From JADGRB01 sp036267635 (GTDB taxonomy: Bacteria > Myxococcota_A > Polyangia > Fen-1088), in NCBI GenBank assembly GCA_036267635.1, contig DATAVR010000157.1:3479-67478 (forward strand): a stretch of 64,000 bases of DNA. The letters are read 5' to 3'. The position numbers were made by a program, and so were the translations under genes. The notes under the pieces were generated by a model that saw only the letters and a list, made by a program, of their open reading frames with translations, was not told the origin of the DNA and made no database searches. Position 1 is the stretch's first letter. The number at the start of each line of letters is the position of its first letter. Shown one piece after another: positions 9,776 through 17,328 of the stretch.

Positions 9776-10711
9776 CTACTGCAAGAGCTCGGACTGGCCC
9801 TTCTTGATGACGCCGTGCTTGAGCAAGAAATCGCGCACCGCGCGGTTGACCCGCAGGACGTCGGCGCCGTCGAACTCGCCATGGCCGCCGTTGCGCAGCG
9901 GAAACAGCCGATTGGGGACGCCGGCGCGATCGAGCGCCTCGTGCAGCCGGTGGGCCTGCGCGAACGGCACGACGGGATCGGCGTCGCCGTGCGCGGTGAA
10001 GATCGGCGGCGCCCCCTTGTGCACGTAGGTGATCGGCGAGACCCGCCGCGCCAGCGCCGCGCGGTCGGGCGGGTTGCCGATCCACCCGACGGCAAAGTCG
10101 CGCGGGTTCGCGGGACCGAGCAGCTCGCCGACGTCGACGACGCCGAAGAAGTTGATCACCGCGGCGACCTTGAGCGGCTCGTCGCCCGGACAGAGTCCGT
10201 CGAACCCGGCCGACGCCGGCGCCAGCGCCGCCATGAGCGCCAGGTGCGCCCCCGCCGAGCTGCCGACCAGAATCACCCGATCGGTGTCGAGGCCGTACTG
10301 CTTGGCGTGCCGGATGACCCAGCGGAGCGCGCAGCGGCTGTCCTCGACGGCGGCCGGCGCCGTGGCCACCCGCGCCAACCGGTAGTCGACGTTCGCGACG
10401 ACGAACCCCATTGCCAGGTACGGCAGCACGTCGAGCGCGATCTCGTCCTTGCTGCCGCTCTGCCAGCCGCCGCCGTGAAACAGGAGCGCGACCGGCATCG
10501 GGTCACGCGGGCGCCGCGGCAGGTAGAGATCGAGCCGGCCGTTCCAGCCGCCGACCGAAAGGTAGAGCTGGTTCGGCTCGACCCGGTAGTGGGTGGCGAT
10601 GAGGACCGCCGTGTCGAGAGGGCCTGCCGGGCGGATCTCGGCGTGCGCGGGCGGCCCGGAGAGGGCGGCGCCCAAGGCTAGGACGGCGAGCGCCGCGCGC
10701 AAGGTTCGCAT
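9776..10711 (-). CDS. secreted alpha/beta-hydrolase esterase
   Basis: This 311-residue enzyme has a Sec signal peptide (MRTLRAALAVLALGAALS...AHA) and an esterase/lipase fold of the BD-FAE/carboxylesterase type. Visible catalytic elements are the oxyanion motif HGGGW, the nucleophile elbow GSSAG, Asp in HGDADPVVP and His in GGHGEF. It probably hydrolyses carboxylic esters (for example acetylated or feruloylated polysaccharide) outside the cytoplasm; the substrate is inferred only. ATG 10711 is chosen because it begins the signal peptide; upstream in-frame codons add a non-signal-like segment. It lies 30 bp upstream of the Ser/Thr kinase on the same strand and is divergent from the receiver gene. 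Confidence 0.87.
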   Translation of the reverse strand: MRTLRAALAVLALGAALSGPPAHAEIRPAGPLDTAVLIATHYRVEPNQLYLSVGGWNGRLDLYLPRRPRDPMPVALLFHGGGWQSGSKDEIALDVLPYLAMGFVVANVDYRLARVATAPAAVEDSRCALRWVIRHAKQYGLDTDRVILVGSSAGAHLALMAALAPASAGFDGLCPGDEPLKVAAVINFFGVVDVGELLGPANPRDFAVGWIGNPPDRAALARRVSPITYVHKGAPPIFTAHGDADPVVPFAQAHRLHEALDRAGVPNRLFPLRNGGHGEFDGADVLRVNRAVRDFLLKHGVIKKGQSELLQ

Positions 10712-10764
10712 CGACGCGACAATGTTTAGGTTATCCAAACAGTTTGACAAGGCCGTCCCCCCCC

Positions 10765-10778
10765 CGGGAAACTTCCCG
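10765..10778. promoter_or_regulatory. inverted repeat at the receiver-protein start
   Basis: CGGGAA-AC-TTCCCG is a perfect 6-bp dyad with a 2-bp spacer. It sits between the divergent esterase and receiver genes, directly before the likely GTG start (10780). It could be an operator or a translation-start hairpin, or chance. Confidence 0.25.
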
Positions 10779-10779
10779 C

Positions 10780-11151
10780 GTGGCCGAAAAAGCTCCCTGC
10801 GGTGGGGTCCTGGTCGTCGACGACGACCCCGACATTCGCGACTCCCTGCGCGAAGTGCTGGAAGACGAGGGATACGCCGTCTCCTGTGTCGGCAACGGGC
10901 GTGAGGCGCTCGAGCACCTCAAGGCCGCCTCGCCGCGCCCCTGCGTGATCCTGCTCGACTTGATGATGCCGGTGATGGACGGCTGGCAGTTCCGCAAGGA
11001 GCAGAAGCTCGACCCCGAGATCGCCGACATTCCGCTGGTGGTCATCACCGCGACGGGAAAACGCCCCGTGCTGGTCGACGCCGCCGAGCTGGTGATGAAG
11101 CCGCTCGATCTCAGTCGCCTGTTCGAGGCGATCGAACGCTACTGCGCGTAG
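10780..11151 (+). CDS. stand-alone response-regulator receiver protein
   Basis: A single REC domain (123 residues from GTG 10780) with the acidic pair in VLVVDDDPDIR, phospho-acceptor Asp in 'ILLDLMMPVMDGW', Thr in VVITATG and Lys in VMKPLDL. There is no output domain, so it acts by protein contact or as a phosphorelay intermediate, as with CheY/SpoOF-type proteins. An upstream TTG at 10744 would add 12 Pro-rich residues; I prefer GTG 10780 because REC domains normally begin a few residues before the first Asp pair. The hybrid kinase at 6407 is a plausible partner, but no pairing is shown. Confidence 0.85.
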   Translation: MAEKAPCGGVLVVDDDPDIRDSLREVLEDEGYAVSCVGNGREALEHLKAASPRPCVILLDLMMPVMDGWQFRKEQKLDPEIADIPLVVITATGKRPVLVDAAELVMKPLDLSRLFEAIERYCA

Positions 11152-11179
11152 CCCGCCCAGACGCCCTGCCCGGCCGCCG

Positions 11180-11695
11180 CTACATCCCGGCGATGAACTT
11201 CCACTCGTCTCCCTCTTTGTCGAGCAGGAAACGGTGGTAGTCGTTTACCCGCCGGTAGCGATCGCCCGCCTCGGCCGCCCCGATCTCGAACGAGCCGTCG
11301 AGGAAGACCTCCACCTCGGCCTCGTTGCCGGTCACGCGAATATTGCGGTACTCGATGTCGTAGCGCAGCGACTTGACCCGGGGCAGCTGCTTCTCGAGCA
11401 CCGCCCTGAGCCCGTCGTAACCGTAGTCGTCGTCCGAGCGCGGCGTCCCCGAGTCTTCGAAGTACTTGGGCGAGGCGAGCGCCAGCAGGCCGACCACGTT
11501 CCGCTGCATCAGGCGCTGCCGGTACTCCTCGACGATCTCGATGATCTTTCGGTTCTCCTCGGACCGCACGATGGTCGTCCCGGGAAAATACTCGCGGTGG
11601 GCACAACCGGCCCCGGCGCCGACGACCAGCGCGAACGCCAGCGCGGCCATCGCGACTCTGGCAGCTCCCAAATGGGTGCGTGGCTGGCCCAACAT
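11180..11695 (-). CDS. NTF2-like fold lipoprotein
   Basis: This 171-residue protein has a lipoprotein signal (lipobox GAGAGC near residue 31). A globular domain follows, 'ENRKIIEIVEEYRQRLMQRN', with an Asp/Tyr-rich middle and three long strands ending in DYHRFLLDKEGDEWKF. This pattern fits the NTF2/SnoaL-like cone fold, used either as a binding module or enzyme. No catalytic residue pattern is conclusive, so the function is unknown. The ATG at 11695 is chosen because it starts the signal peptide. It is convergent with the receiver gene and divergent from the PilZ gene. Confidence 0.75.
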   Translation of the reverse strand: MLGQPRTHLGAARVAMAALAFALVVGAGAGCAHREYFPGTTIVRSEENRKIIEIVEEYRQRLMQRNVVGLLALASPKYFEDSGTPRSDDDYGYDGLRAVLEKQLPRVKSLRYDIEYRNIRVTGNEAEVEVFLDGSFEIGAAEAGDRYRRVNDYHRFLLDKEGDEWKFIAGM

Positions 11696-11871
11696 GACCC
11701 GGCGCTCGGTGCACGAAACGTTCCAGCGCCCGGCCCCAGATTTGTCGGCTCTCCCGCCGGACCATCCTGCCGCTTCGTCGCAAGGTCGCGAAAGGTTGTG
11801 CCAGTTTGGCAGCGCGACTGTCTCGCCCTTTGACCACAACCGGGATCTGCGATAGTGACGAGGTGACGACC

Positions 11872-12201
11872 ATGGGTGATCTCCCCGAGCACGCACGCGA
11901 ATTTCCCAGGTTCGAAGTCAACGCCTACGTCGACTACACAGGAAACGAGGTGCTGCTCTTCCACCGCATCCAGAACATCTCGCTCGGCGGCGTCTGCATC
12001 CAGACCTCGGGCGTCGAGGAGGTCGGCACGATGGTCGATCTGGTCCTGAACTTCCCCGACCTGGACGCCTCCATCGCGGTGACGGGTGAGGTCGTCTGGG
12101 CCAACCGCGAGCCCCCCATGGACATGGGGATCCGCTACGTCGACCTCGACGAAGAGCGCAAGGACACCCTCCGCAAGTACATCAACATGGTACGTAAGTA
12201 A
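11872..12201 (+). CDS. PilZ-domain c-di-GMP-binding protein
   Basis: This 109-residue single PilZ domain has both c-di-GMP motifs: RxxxR (REFPR near the N-terminus) and [DN]xSxxG (NISLGG). The family in myxobacteria is linked to motility and surface polysaccharide control, and the C-terminal 'GIRYVDLDEE..LRKYI' is typical of it. It is probably a cytosolic adaptor that changes partner binding on c-di-GMP. ATG 11872 follows an AGGTG ribosome site six bases upstream. It sits in a signalling neighbourhood but has its own divergent promoter region. Confidence 0.9.
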   Translation: MGDLPEHAREFPRFEVNAYVDYTGNEVLLFHRIQNISLGGVCIQTSGVEEVGTMVDLVLNFPDLDASIAVTGEVVWANREPPMDMGIRYVDLDEERKDTLRKYINMVRK

Positions 12202-12203
12202 GT

Positions 12204-12235
12204 CGATCCGGAAGTAAGTCGCCCGAAGCGGATCG
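12204..12235. terminator. candidate bidirectional terminator hairpin
   Basis: CGATCCG (12204-12210) pairs with CGGATCG (12229-12235) around an 18-nt loop in the short gap between the convergent PilZ and kinase-like genes. There is no clear T-run. A short 'AAGTAAGTCG' repeat lies in the same gap (about 12196-12220). Confidence 0.35.
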
Positions 12236-12236
12236 T

Positions 12237-13202
12237 TCAGAGCGACAGCAGACCGTCAGCGGCGCCGAGGTGGGCGTGGACGCTGGCCAGACGGGCGAGG
12301 TAACGCTGGTATCGTTTGCCGGGCGCGGCCCCGGCGCCCTGTTTGAGGTGGACGTCGGTGATGCGGGTGACCGCGAAGCGGCAGGCGGCGAAGCGCAGCT
12401 CGGCACCGAAGCCGGACCGCTCCTCAGGGGTCGGCGGGCGTGCCGCGACGTAGGCGTCGAGCAGCCCCCGGGTGACCTCCGGGCAGAAGTCGTCGCGGCC
12501 AAAACCGAACGCCAGCACGGTCACCGCCAGGTCGTAGCCGAGCCGCCCCCAGGAGGCCTGCTCGAAGTCGAGCAGCGCGGCGAGCGCATCGCCGGCGAAG
12601 AGGACGTTGTCGACGAAGAGATCGCCGTGAATCAGCCCCGTCGGCAAGCTCGGCGTCCGCTCGCGCAGCAGGGCGCCGAGCTCGACGGTCAAGATGGTCA
12701 CCGCCGGCGCGAGCTCGGGGCGGGCGAGCCCCCTTAGGCCCGCCAGGCGGCGCTCGATCTCCTCCGGCTCGTAGCGGCCGGGGCGGCGATCGGCAAAGTC
12801 GGCGCCGGCGCGGTGCAGGTTGGCGAGGGCACGGCCGACCGCCGCGGCGTGCCCGGCGGTGAGCTCGGCGCGCTCCAGCGTCCGGCCCGGCACCCAGGGG
12901 AACAGCGAGACGATCTGCTCCTGCCAAAGGACGAACGGCTGGCTGGTCGTCGAGACGAGCGGGACCGGCGTCGGGACGCCGCGGGCGGCCACATGGGCGA
13001 CGATGGCCGCCTCACGCCCGACGTCGTCGAGCGACTTCCCCTCGTTGACCCGCAGGAAGAGCGGCCCGGCGTCGGTCTCGACGCGAACGTTGGTGTTGAT
13101 GGTGCCGACCGCGATCGGCTGGTGCGCGCGATAGCCGTCGAGGCCGAAATCGCGCAGGATCGCGCGGATATCCGCCGCGCCGAGCCGCCGCCACTCAGCC
13201 AT
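12237..13202 (-). CDS. homoserine-kinase-like / aminoglycoside-phosphotransferase-family enzyme
   Basis: This 321-residue small-molecule kinase has the APH fold. Visible motifs are the N-terminal lobe 'PIAVGTINTNVRVET', catalytic 'LIHGDLFVDNVLF' (HxDxxxxN) and metal-binding 'LLDFEQASWG'. The overall pattern best matches type-II homoserine kinase (ThrB of the APH family), which phosphorylates L-homoserine in threonine synthesis, but choline- or aminoglycoside-type substrates cannot be excluded. Its ATG (13202) overlaps the end of the diiron-like gene by 8 bp, implying translational coupling. No other threonine-pathway gene is nearby, so the substrate is uncertain. Confidence 0.8.
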   Translation of the reverse strand: MAEWRRLGAADIRAILRDFGLDGYRAHQPIAVGTINTNVRVETDAGPLFLRVNEGKSLDDVGREAAIVAHVAARGVPTPVPLVSTTSQPFVLWQEQIVSLFPWVPGRTLERAELTAGHAAAVGRALANLHRAGADFADRRPGRYEPEEIERRLAGLRGLARPELAPAVTILTVELGALLRERTPSLPTGLIHGDLFVDNVLFAGDALAALLDFEQASWGRLGYDLAVTVLAFGFGRDDFCPEVTRGLLDAYVAARPPTPEERSGFGAELRFAACRFAVTRITDVHLKQGAGAAPGKRYQRYLARLASVHAHLGAADGLLSL

Positions 13203-13857
13203 GCGTCTGCGCGACGGCCTCTTCCACCGCGCCGAGGAAGCGCGCGTAGAGTGACTCCTCGGCGGCGAGCAGCGGCTCGAGCCGGCGCTGCCAGTCGGTG
13301 AGCTGGGCGCCGAGACCGGCCGCCATCTCGTCGAGGTGGCGATCCTCGTCCTTGCTGATGGCGGCCACGGAGAACCCGGCGTCATGCGCCTTCAACAGCC
13401 GGTCATAGAGCGGATAGAAGACCTGCGCGCGGACCTCGACGGCGGCGCTGGTCAGAAGGTAGTTGGCCTCGGTGCGCGCCGGGGCCGGGAGATCGGCGAG
13501 CGCCTCTTCGGCGCGGTGATCGAGCGCCTGCAGGTAGCTCTCGGCCGCGTCGCCGGCCAGCGTGGCGCCGGCGGCGAACGTCGCGACGTCGACGCCGCTC
13601 GCCGCGCCCAGCGCCGCCGCCGCCTTCTTGAGCCGCAACGTGTGCACCGCCTCGTCGAGGATGTGCTGGATCCCGTCGAGGTCGAGCCGCTCGGCGCGCC
13701 GGCTCTTCAGGATCTTGCGAACGCCGACGTACTCCAGGCGGGCCAGGGTGTTGACGAACCGGGCGTGCAACCTTGCGTCCGGGACGATTCGCTCGAGGAG
13801 GCGCTCCGTGCGGGCGGCGTTGGCGTGCCCGCGGGAAACTTCGACGTACCTGCGCAT
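13195..13857 (-). CDS. ferritin-like diiron four-helix protein
   Basis: This 220-residue protein carries the complete ferritin-superfamily metal set in order: Glu42 (RLEYVGV), Glu69-x2-His72 (DEAVH), Glu141 (AAVEVRAQ) and Glu171-x2-His174 (DEDRH). The spacing predicts a four-helix bundle with a carboxylate-bridged diiron site, as in many oxidases, oxygenases and peroxide-reducing proteins. The particular reaction is not evident. ATG 13857 is chosen as the first Met after the promoter area. It overlaps the downstream kinase-like gene by 8 bp and is divergent from the sigma-factor gene. The coupling suggests that the oxidase and kinase act on the same metabolite. Confidence 0.72.
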   Translation of the reverse strand: MRRYVEVSRGHANAARTERLLERIVPDARLHARFVNTLARLEYVGVRKILKSRRAERLDLDGIQHILDEAVHTLRLKKAAAALGAASGVDVATFAAGATLAGDAAESYLQALDHRAEEALADLPAPARTEANYLLTSAAVEVRAQVFYPLYDRLLKAHDAGFSVAAISKDEDRHLDEMAAGLGAQLTDWQRRLEPLLAAEESLYARFLGAVEEAVAQTHG

Positions 13858-13879
13858 CGGCGGGCGAAGACTATGGTGC

Positions 13880-13909
13880 TTGACGTCACGGCGCAACCCT
13901 TGGTCTATT
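13880..13909 (+). promoter_or_regulatory. candidate promoter of the FliA-like sigma gene
   Basis: TTGACG (13880-13885) and TCTATT (13904-13909) are separated by 18 bp, giving 5/6 and 4/6 matches to -35 and -10 boxes. A TGACGTCA palindrome overlaps the -35. Transcription would begin about five bases before ATG 13919, implying a leaderless or very short leader. No ribosome site is seen there. Confidence 0.35.
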
Positions 13910-13918
13910 GCCGGACGG

Positions 13919-14614
13919 ATGGCGGCGTCGGAAGTCAATCAGCTGGTCGAGAAGCACCTTTCGCTCGTGCAGGGGATCGCGCGCAAGGTGAAGAAGACGC
14001 TGAACGCCTCGATCGAGGTCGACGATCTGATCGGCTACGGGTCGAAGGGTCTGGTCGAGGCGGCCGAGCGCTTCGACGCGCGCCACGGCGTCGCCTTCAC
14101 GACGTTCGCCTACTACCGGATCCGCGGCGCGATGTACGACGGGCTGCGGGCGATGGGCTGGTATTCGCGCGCCGACTACGCGCGCTACCGCGCCGAGGAG
14201 CGCGCCAACGAGTACCTGCGCAACCGCGCCGATCGCGAGGGGGCCGCCCAGGCCCAGGGCGGATCGGCCGGGAGCAGCTCCGCCGACCAGGCGGCCACGC
14301 TGGCCGAGGTCAACGAGATCCTGTCGAGCGTCGCCACGGTCCACATCACCTCGATCGAGGCCGCCTCGAGCGTCCCCGACGAGAGCCTGCCGGCGCCCGA
14401 CGTCGCGGTCGACAGCCACCGGATGTCGCGCCGGGTGCGCGAGGCGGTGGCGGCCCTCCCCGACAAGGAGCGGCGGCTGATGGAGCTCTACTACTTCGCC
14501 GACAAGAACCTGGAAGAGGCGGGCGCCGAGCTGGGGCTGTCGAAGTCCTGGGCCTGCCGCCTGCACGCGCGGGCGGTCGACCTGCTTCGCACCGCCATGG
14601 GCGAAGAGACGTAG
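13919..14614 (+). CDS. FliA/WhiG-type sigma-70 family factor
   Basis: This 231-residue RNA polymerase sigma factor has region 2 ('DDLIGYGSKGLVEAAERF', 'AFTTFAYYRIRGAMYDGLR'), an Ala/Ser/Gln-rich region 3 linker and region 4 ('LPDKERRLMELYYF', 'LGLSKSWACRLHARAVDLL'). It matches the SigD/FliA/WhiG group that drives flagellar, type III secretion or developmental genes. It is directly upstream (54 bp) of sctI- and sctJ-like genes, so it may control them. The ATG at 13919 is the first Met that begins the conserved region; the longer frame upstream overlaps the divergent gene and is ignored. No anti-sigma FlgM gene is seen nearby. Confidence 0.88.
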   Translation: MAASEVNQLVEKHLSLVQGIARKVKKTLNASIEVDDLIGYGSKGLVEAAERFDARHGVAFTTFAYYRIRGAMYDGLRAMGWYSRADYARYRAEERANEYLRNRADREGAAQAQGGSAGSSSADQAATLAEVNEILSSVATVHITSIEAASSVPDESLPAPDVAVDSHRMSRRVREAVAALPDKERRLMELYYFADKNLEEAGAELGLSKSWACRLHARAVDLLRTAMGEET

Positions 14615-14668
14615 AAGAACACTTCGAAGAGAACGCAACGGGCGCGGCCGCCGCGCCGATGACCGGGC

Positions 14669-15103
14669 ATGCGAATCGGTCACGCGTCCCCGTCCCCAGC
14701 AAGCCACCCCACCGCGCCGAGGGCCGAGTCCTCTTCCCGCGCGGCCGGCCGGCCAAAGTCGTTCACCACCGTGCTCGACGAAGGGACCGCGCTCGGGCCC
14801 CGAGCGCCGGTCGCCGCCGCGGCGCCCAAGGCCGCCGTTGGTTCGCCTGCCGCGCCGGCCGCGCGCGCGGCGGCCCCGGCGGCGGGTGGCCCCGTGCGCG
14901 CCATGCTCGAGCGCGCCGTCGGCGCCGAGAAGCAGGTCGACGCCCTGCTGGAAGCGGCCGCGCGCGGGAAGACCTTCACCCCTGCGCAGCTTCTAGGGAT
15001 GCAGGCGACCGTGGCGCGGTATTCGCAGACTGTCGAAGTGGTTTCGCGCGTCGCCGATCGGCTGGTCGGCGCCATCAAACAGACGATGGGGACCCAGGTC
15101 TGA
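14669..15103 (+). CDS. sctI: type III secretion inner-rod-like protein (SctI/YscI family)
   Basis: This 144-residue protein has an Ala/Pro-rich, probably disordered N-terminal two-thirds and a helical C-terminus with the pattern 'TFTPAQLLGMQATVARYSQ' then 'TVEVVSRVADRLVGAIKQTM'. That matches the C-terminal helix of SctI/YscI/PrgJ inner-rod subunits (PAELLxLQxxxxxYSxxxExxSKxxxxxxxxVKQ). Its position 48 bp before an sctJ gene supports the assignment, since sctI commonly precedes sctJ. It would polymerise within the export needle base. The family is short and variable, so confidence is moderate. Confidence 0.68.
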   Translation: MRIGHASPSPASHPTAPRAESSSRAAGRPKSFTTVLDEGTALGPRAPVAAAAPKAAVGSPAAPAARAAAPAAGGPVRAMLERAVGAEKQVDALLEAAARGKTFTPAQLLGMQATVARYSQTVEVVSRVADRLVGAIKQTMGTQV

Positions 15104-15151
15104 CGGGTCCTGGCGGGTCTAAGATGCCGCGTTTCGTGATATGACGCCGCC

Positions 15152-15979
15152 ATGACGCGGCGGGGATTCGGGACGGCGTGGGTGCTGACGGTGGCCTTGG
15201 CGGCGACGACCGCCGCCTGCTCGACGAACATCCTGCACGGGATCGACGAGCGCGCCGCCAACGACGCGACGGCCGCGCTGGAGCGCGCCGGGATCGGCGC
15301 CGAGAAGACCCCGGACGAGGGGACCTCCTCGGGCGGCGGCGCCGGCTACACGATCCGCGTCGCGCACGGCGACGGGACCCGCGCGGTCGATCTTCTGCGG
15401 GCGCTCGGCCTGCCGCACGACAAGCGCCGCGGGTTCGCCGAGACCTACGCCCAGCCGAGCCTGATCCCGACGCCGTCCGAGGAGCGGGCCCGCTACCTCG
15501 ACGCGACCGCCGGCGAAATCGAGCGGACGCTGGAGACCGTCGACGGCGTGGTGAGCGCGCGCGTTCACCTGGTCCTGGAAGAGAACGATCCGCTGGCGGT
15601 CGACGCCAAGCCGAAGAGCCTGGCCCGGGCGGCCGTCCTGCTCAAGGCGCGACCGGGCGCGACGCCGATCTCCGCGAGCGACGTCCAGAAGCTGGTCGCC
15701 GGAAGCGTGGCCGGCCTCGACGCCACCGCCGTCGGCGTGGTGATGACGCCCGCCGCCGATCCGAACGAGGCGACCGCGGCGGAGCTGGCGCCGCTCGGCC
15801 CCTTGCGGATCACCCCGGGCACGCGACCGCTGCTGGTCGGCGCCTTGGTCGCGGCGCTGGCGCTGCTCGCGCTGCTGGCCACGCTGCTGCTCGTCACCGC
15901 CCGACGTCTCGCCGCGCTCGAGCGCTCCACAGCCGGCGACGGAACGCGGCTGCCAGGCCCGGCCGCGCCGCAGGCCTAA
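15152..15979 (+). CDS. sctJ: type III secretion inner-membrane ring lipoprotein SctJ (YscJ family)
   Basis: This 275-residue lipoprotein (signal ending ATTAAC) has two YscJ/FliF ring-building domains. The first is 'NILHGIDERAANDATAALE', the second runs from 'PTPSEERARYLDATAGEIE' through VDGVVSARVHLVLEE to about residue 200. A C-terminal transmembrane helix follows (about 225-250). This is the classic SctJ layout, and the protein would form the inner-membrane ring of an injectisome. The rest of the apparatus (SctK, L, N, Q, R-V) is absent from the window; the next gene is a convergent Pro/Ala-rich membrane protein. The group is thus sigma-sctI-sctJ only. Confidence 0.88.
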   Translation: MTRRGFGTAWVLTVALAATTAACSTNILHGIDERAANDATAALERAGIGAEKTPDEGTSSGGGAGYTIRVAHGDGTRAVDLLRALGLPHDKRRGFAETYAQPSLIPTPSEERARYLDATAGEIERTLETVDGVVSARVHLVLEENDPLAVDAKPKSLARAAVLLKARPGATPISASDVQKLVAGSVAGLDATAVGVVMTPAADPNEATAAELAPLGPLRITPGTRPLLVGALVAALALLALLATLLLVTARRLAALERSTAGDGTRLPGPAAPQA

Positions 15980-15993
15980 CGCCCGACTCGGCT

Positions 15994-16539
15994 CTAGTTG
16001 TCGGGATCGTCGTCGTCTTCGTCGGCAGCGGTGTTGTGGTGAACGTGCACCGTCTGATCGTCGTCGCTCTTGGCGGCCTTGTCGGCGGGCTTCTTGGCGG
16101 CGGCGGTATCGTCGTCGGCGGCTGGCTTGTCGGCGGCAGCCGCGGCAGGCGCGGCGGCGGGCGCGTGCACGCTTGCCGGAGATCGCGCCAGCTTGATCGC
16201 GTGCGGCTGCGGCGCCCGCGGCTTCGGCTCGGCGCTGGGCAGCGGTGCTGGCGCGGCAGGCGGTTCGAGCGGCTCGATCTGGGGCCCGGGACGGGTCACC
16301 GGGGCCACCGGCGCCAGCGCCGCGCTGGTGGCTGCCGCGGCCGGTGCCGATGCGACGCCACCGAGCACGCCGTTCTTGGCCACGACGAGCAGCGCACCGA
16401 AGCCGATCGCGAGGACGCTCAAGCAACCGAGCGCTCCCCAGAACCATCCAGGCAGGGTGCTCTTGTGCATCATCACGCGCGCCGTGTCTTCACGCGCATC
16501 TGCCCGCGCGCCGGGCGGCGCAGACTGCCGATTGGCCAT
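15994..16539 (-). CDS. membrane-anchored Pro/Ala/Lys-rich protein, unknown
   Basis: This 181-residue protein has a cytosolic N-terminus, one transmembrane helix (about 30-54, 'GWFWGALGCLSVLAIGFGAL'), then a low-complexity Pro/Ala-rich periplasmic tail with Lys/Asp runs and an acidic end (DEDDDDPDN). The TonB-like stiff proline segment suggests a spanning or spacer function, but no conserved domain is seen. It is convergent with sctJ (14 bp between stops). Function unknown. Confidence 0.68.
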   Translation of the reverse strand: MANRQSAPPGARADAREDTARVMMHKSTLPGWFWGALGCLSVLAIGFGALLVVAKNGVLGGVASAPAAAATSAALAPVAPVTRPGPQIEPLEPPAAPAPLPSAEPKPRAPQPHAIKLARSPASVHAPAAAPAAAAADKPAADDDTAAAKKPADKAAKSDDDQTVHVHHNTAADEDDDDPDN

Positions 16540-16581
16540 GACCGGCGCAGCCTACCATAGCGGCGCCGGCGCCCGCGCTGG

Positions 16582-17241
16582 CTAACCGAGTTTGCCGAGC
16601 TTGCGTTTCAGCTCGGCCAGGGCCTCGTCGACCGTGCTGTCGCTGGCCATCTTGTCGAGCTGGCGCTCCGCGGAGATGCTGGCGGCGGTTCGCCCGCCGA
16701 GCTCGTCGTCGAGGCCGGCCTCGGCCTCGGTGGCGTCGATGCGGCTCGACATCCGCTCGAACTCGCCGAACGCCGAGGTCTTGGCGGTCATCGTGCCGTC
16801 GCGATTCGAGCGCGCCTTCGCCTTCAAGGTCCCCTGCCGCAGCTTGACGTCCTTGAGCCGGGCTTCTAGCGCCTTGAGCGCGGCCGTGAGCTGGTCTCCG
16901 TAGACCCCCTGCTCCTGCAGCGCCTTCTTGGTGTCGTTGCGCTCGGTCTCCTTCTCCCCTTGGCGAACGAGCGCCTCCTTGGCCAGGCCGTCGTCGCCGG
17001 CGCGGATCGCCATCTCCGCCTTCTTCTGCCAGTCGCCGATCTCCCCCTCGATCGCCTGCAGGCGCCGCTCGAGCAGCCGCTCGTCGGCGATGCAGCGGGC
17101 GACCTCCGCCCGCGCCTGGCGCGCGTAGTCCTCCATGTCGCGGACCATCTGATCGATCCCCTTGCCGGGATCCTGCATGGAGTCGATCGCGTCGTTGACG
17201 TTGGACTTGATCAGCGTGGAGAGCCTGCCGAGAATTCCCAT
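16582..17241 (-). CDS. pspA: PspA/IM30 (Vipp1) membrane-stress protein
   Basis: This 219-residue coiled-coil protein has the typical N-terminal amphipathic helix 'MGILGRLSTLIKSNVNDAID' and conserved 'GIDQMVRDMEDYARQAR'. Length matches E. coli PspA (222). The family forms ESCRT-III-like assemblies on the inner membrane face to repair or stabilise it under proton-leak or envelope stress. No pspB, C or F partner is in the window, as usual outside enterobacteria. It lies divergent from holB. Confidence 0.93.
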   Translation of the reverse strand: MGILGRLSTLIKSNVNDAIDSMQDPGKGIDQMVRDMEDYARQARAEVARCIADERLLERRLQAIEGEIGDWQKKAEMAIRAGDDGLAKEALVRQGEKETERNDTKKALQEQGVYGDQLTAALKALEARLKDVKLRQGTLKAKARSNRDGTMTAKTSAFGEFERMSSRIDATEAEAGLDDELGGRTAASISAERQLDKMASDSTVDEALAELKRKLGKLG

Positions 17242-17328
17242 GACGCTGCCAAGGTTAGCGTCACGGCAAGGGTCTGTCGACCACCCCCGCGGCGCGAGCC
17301 CGGCGATCGCATGTGTTAGGTTTCTGCG

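Noticed and set aside
12181..12236. Repeated AAGTAAGTCG as a possible riboswitch
   Set aside because: It is only a short duplication beside the terminator-like hairpin; no downstream gene on that strand for it to control.
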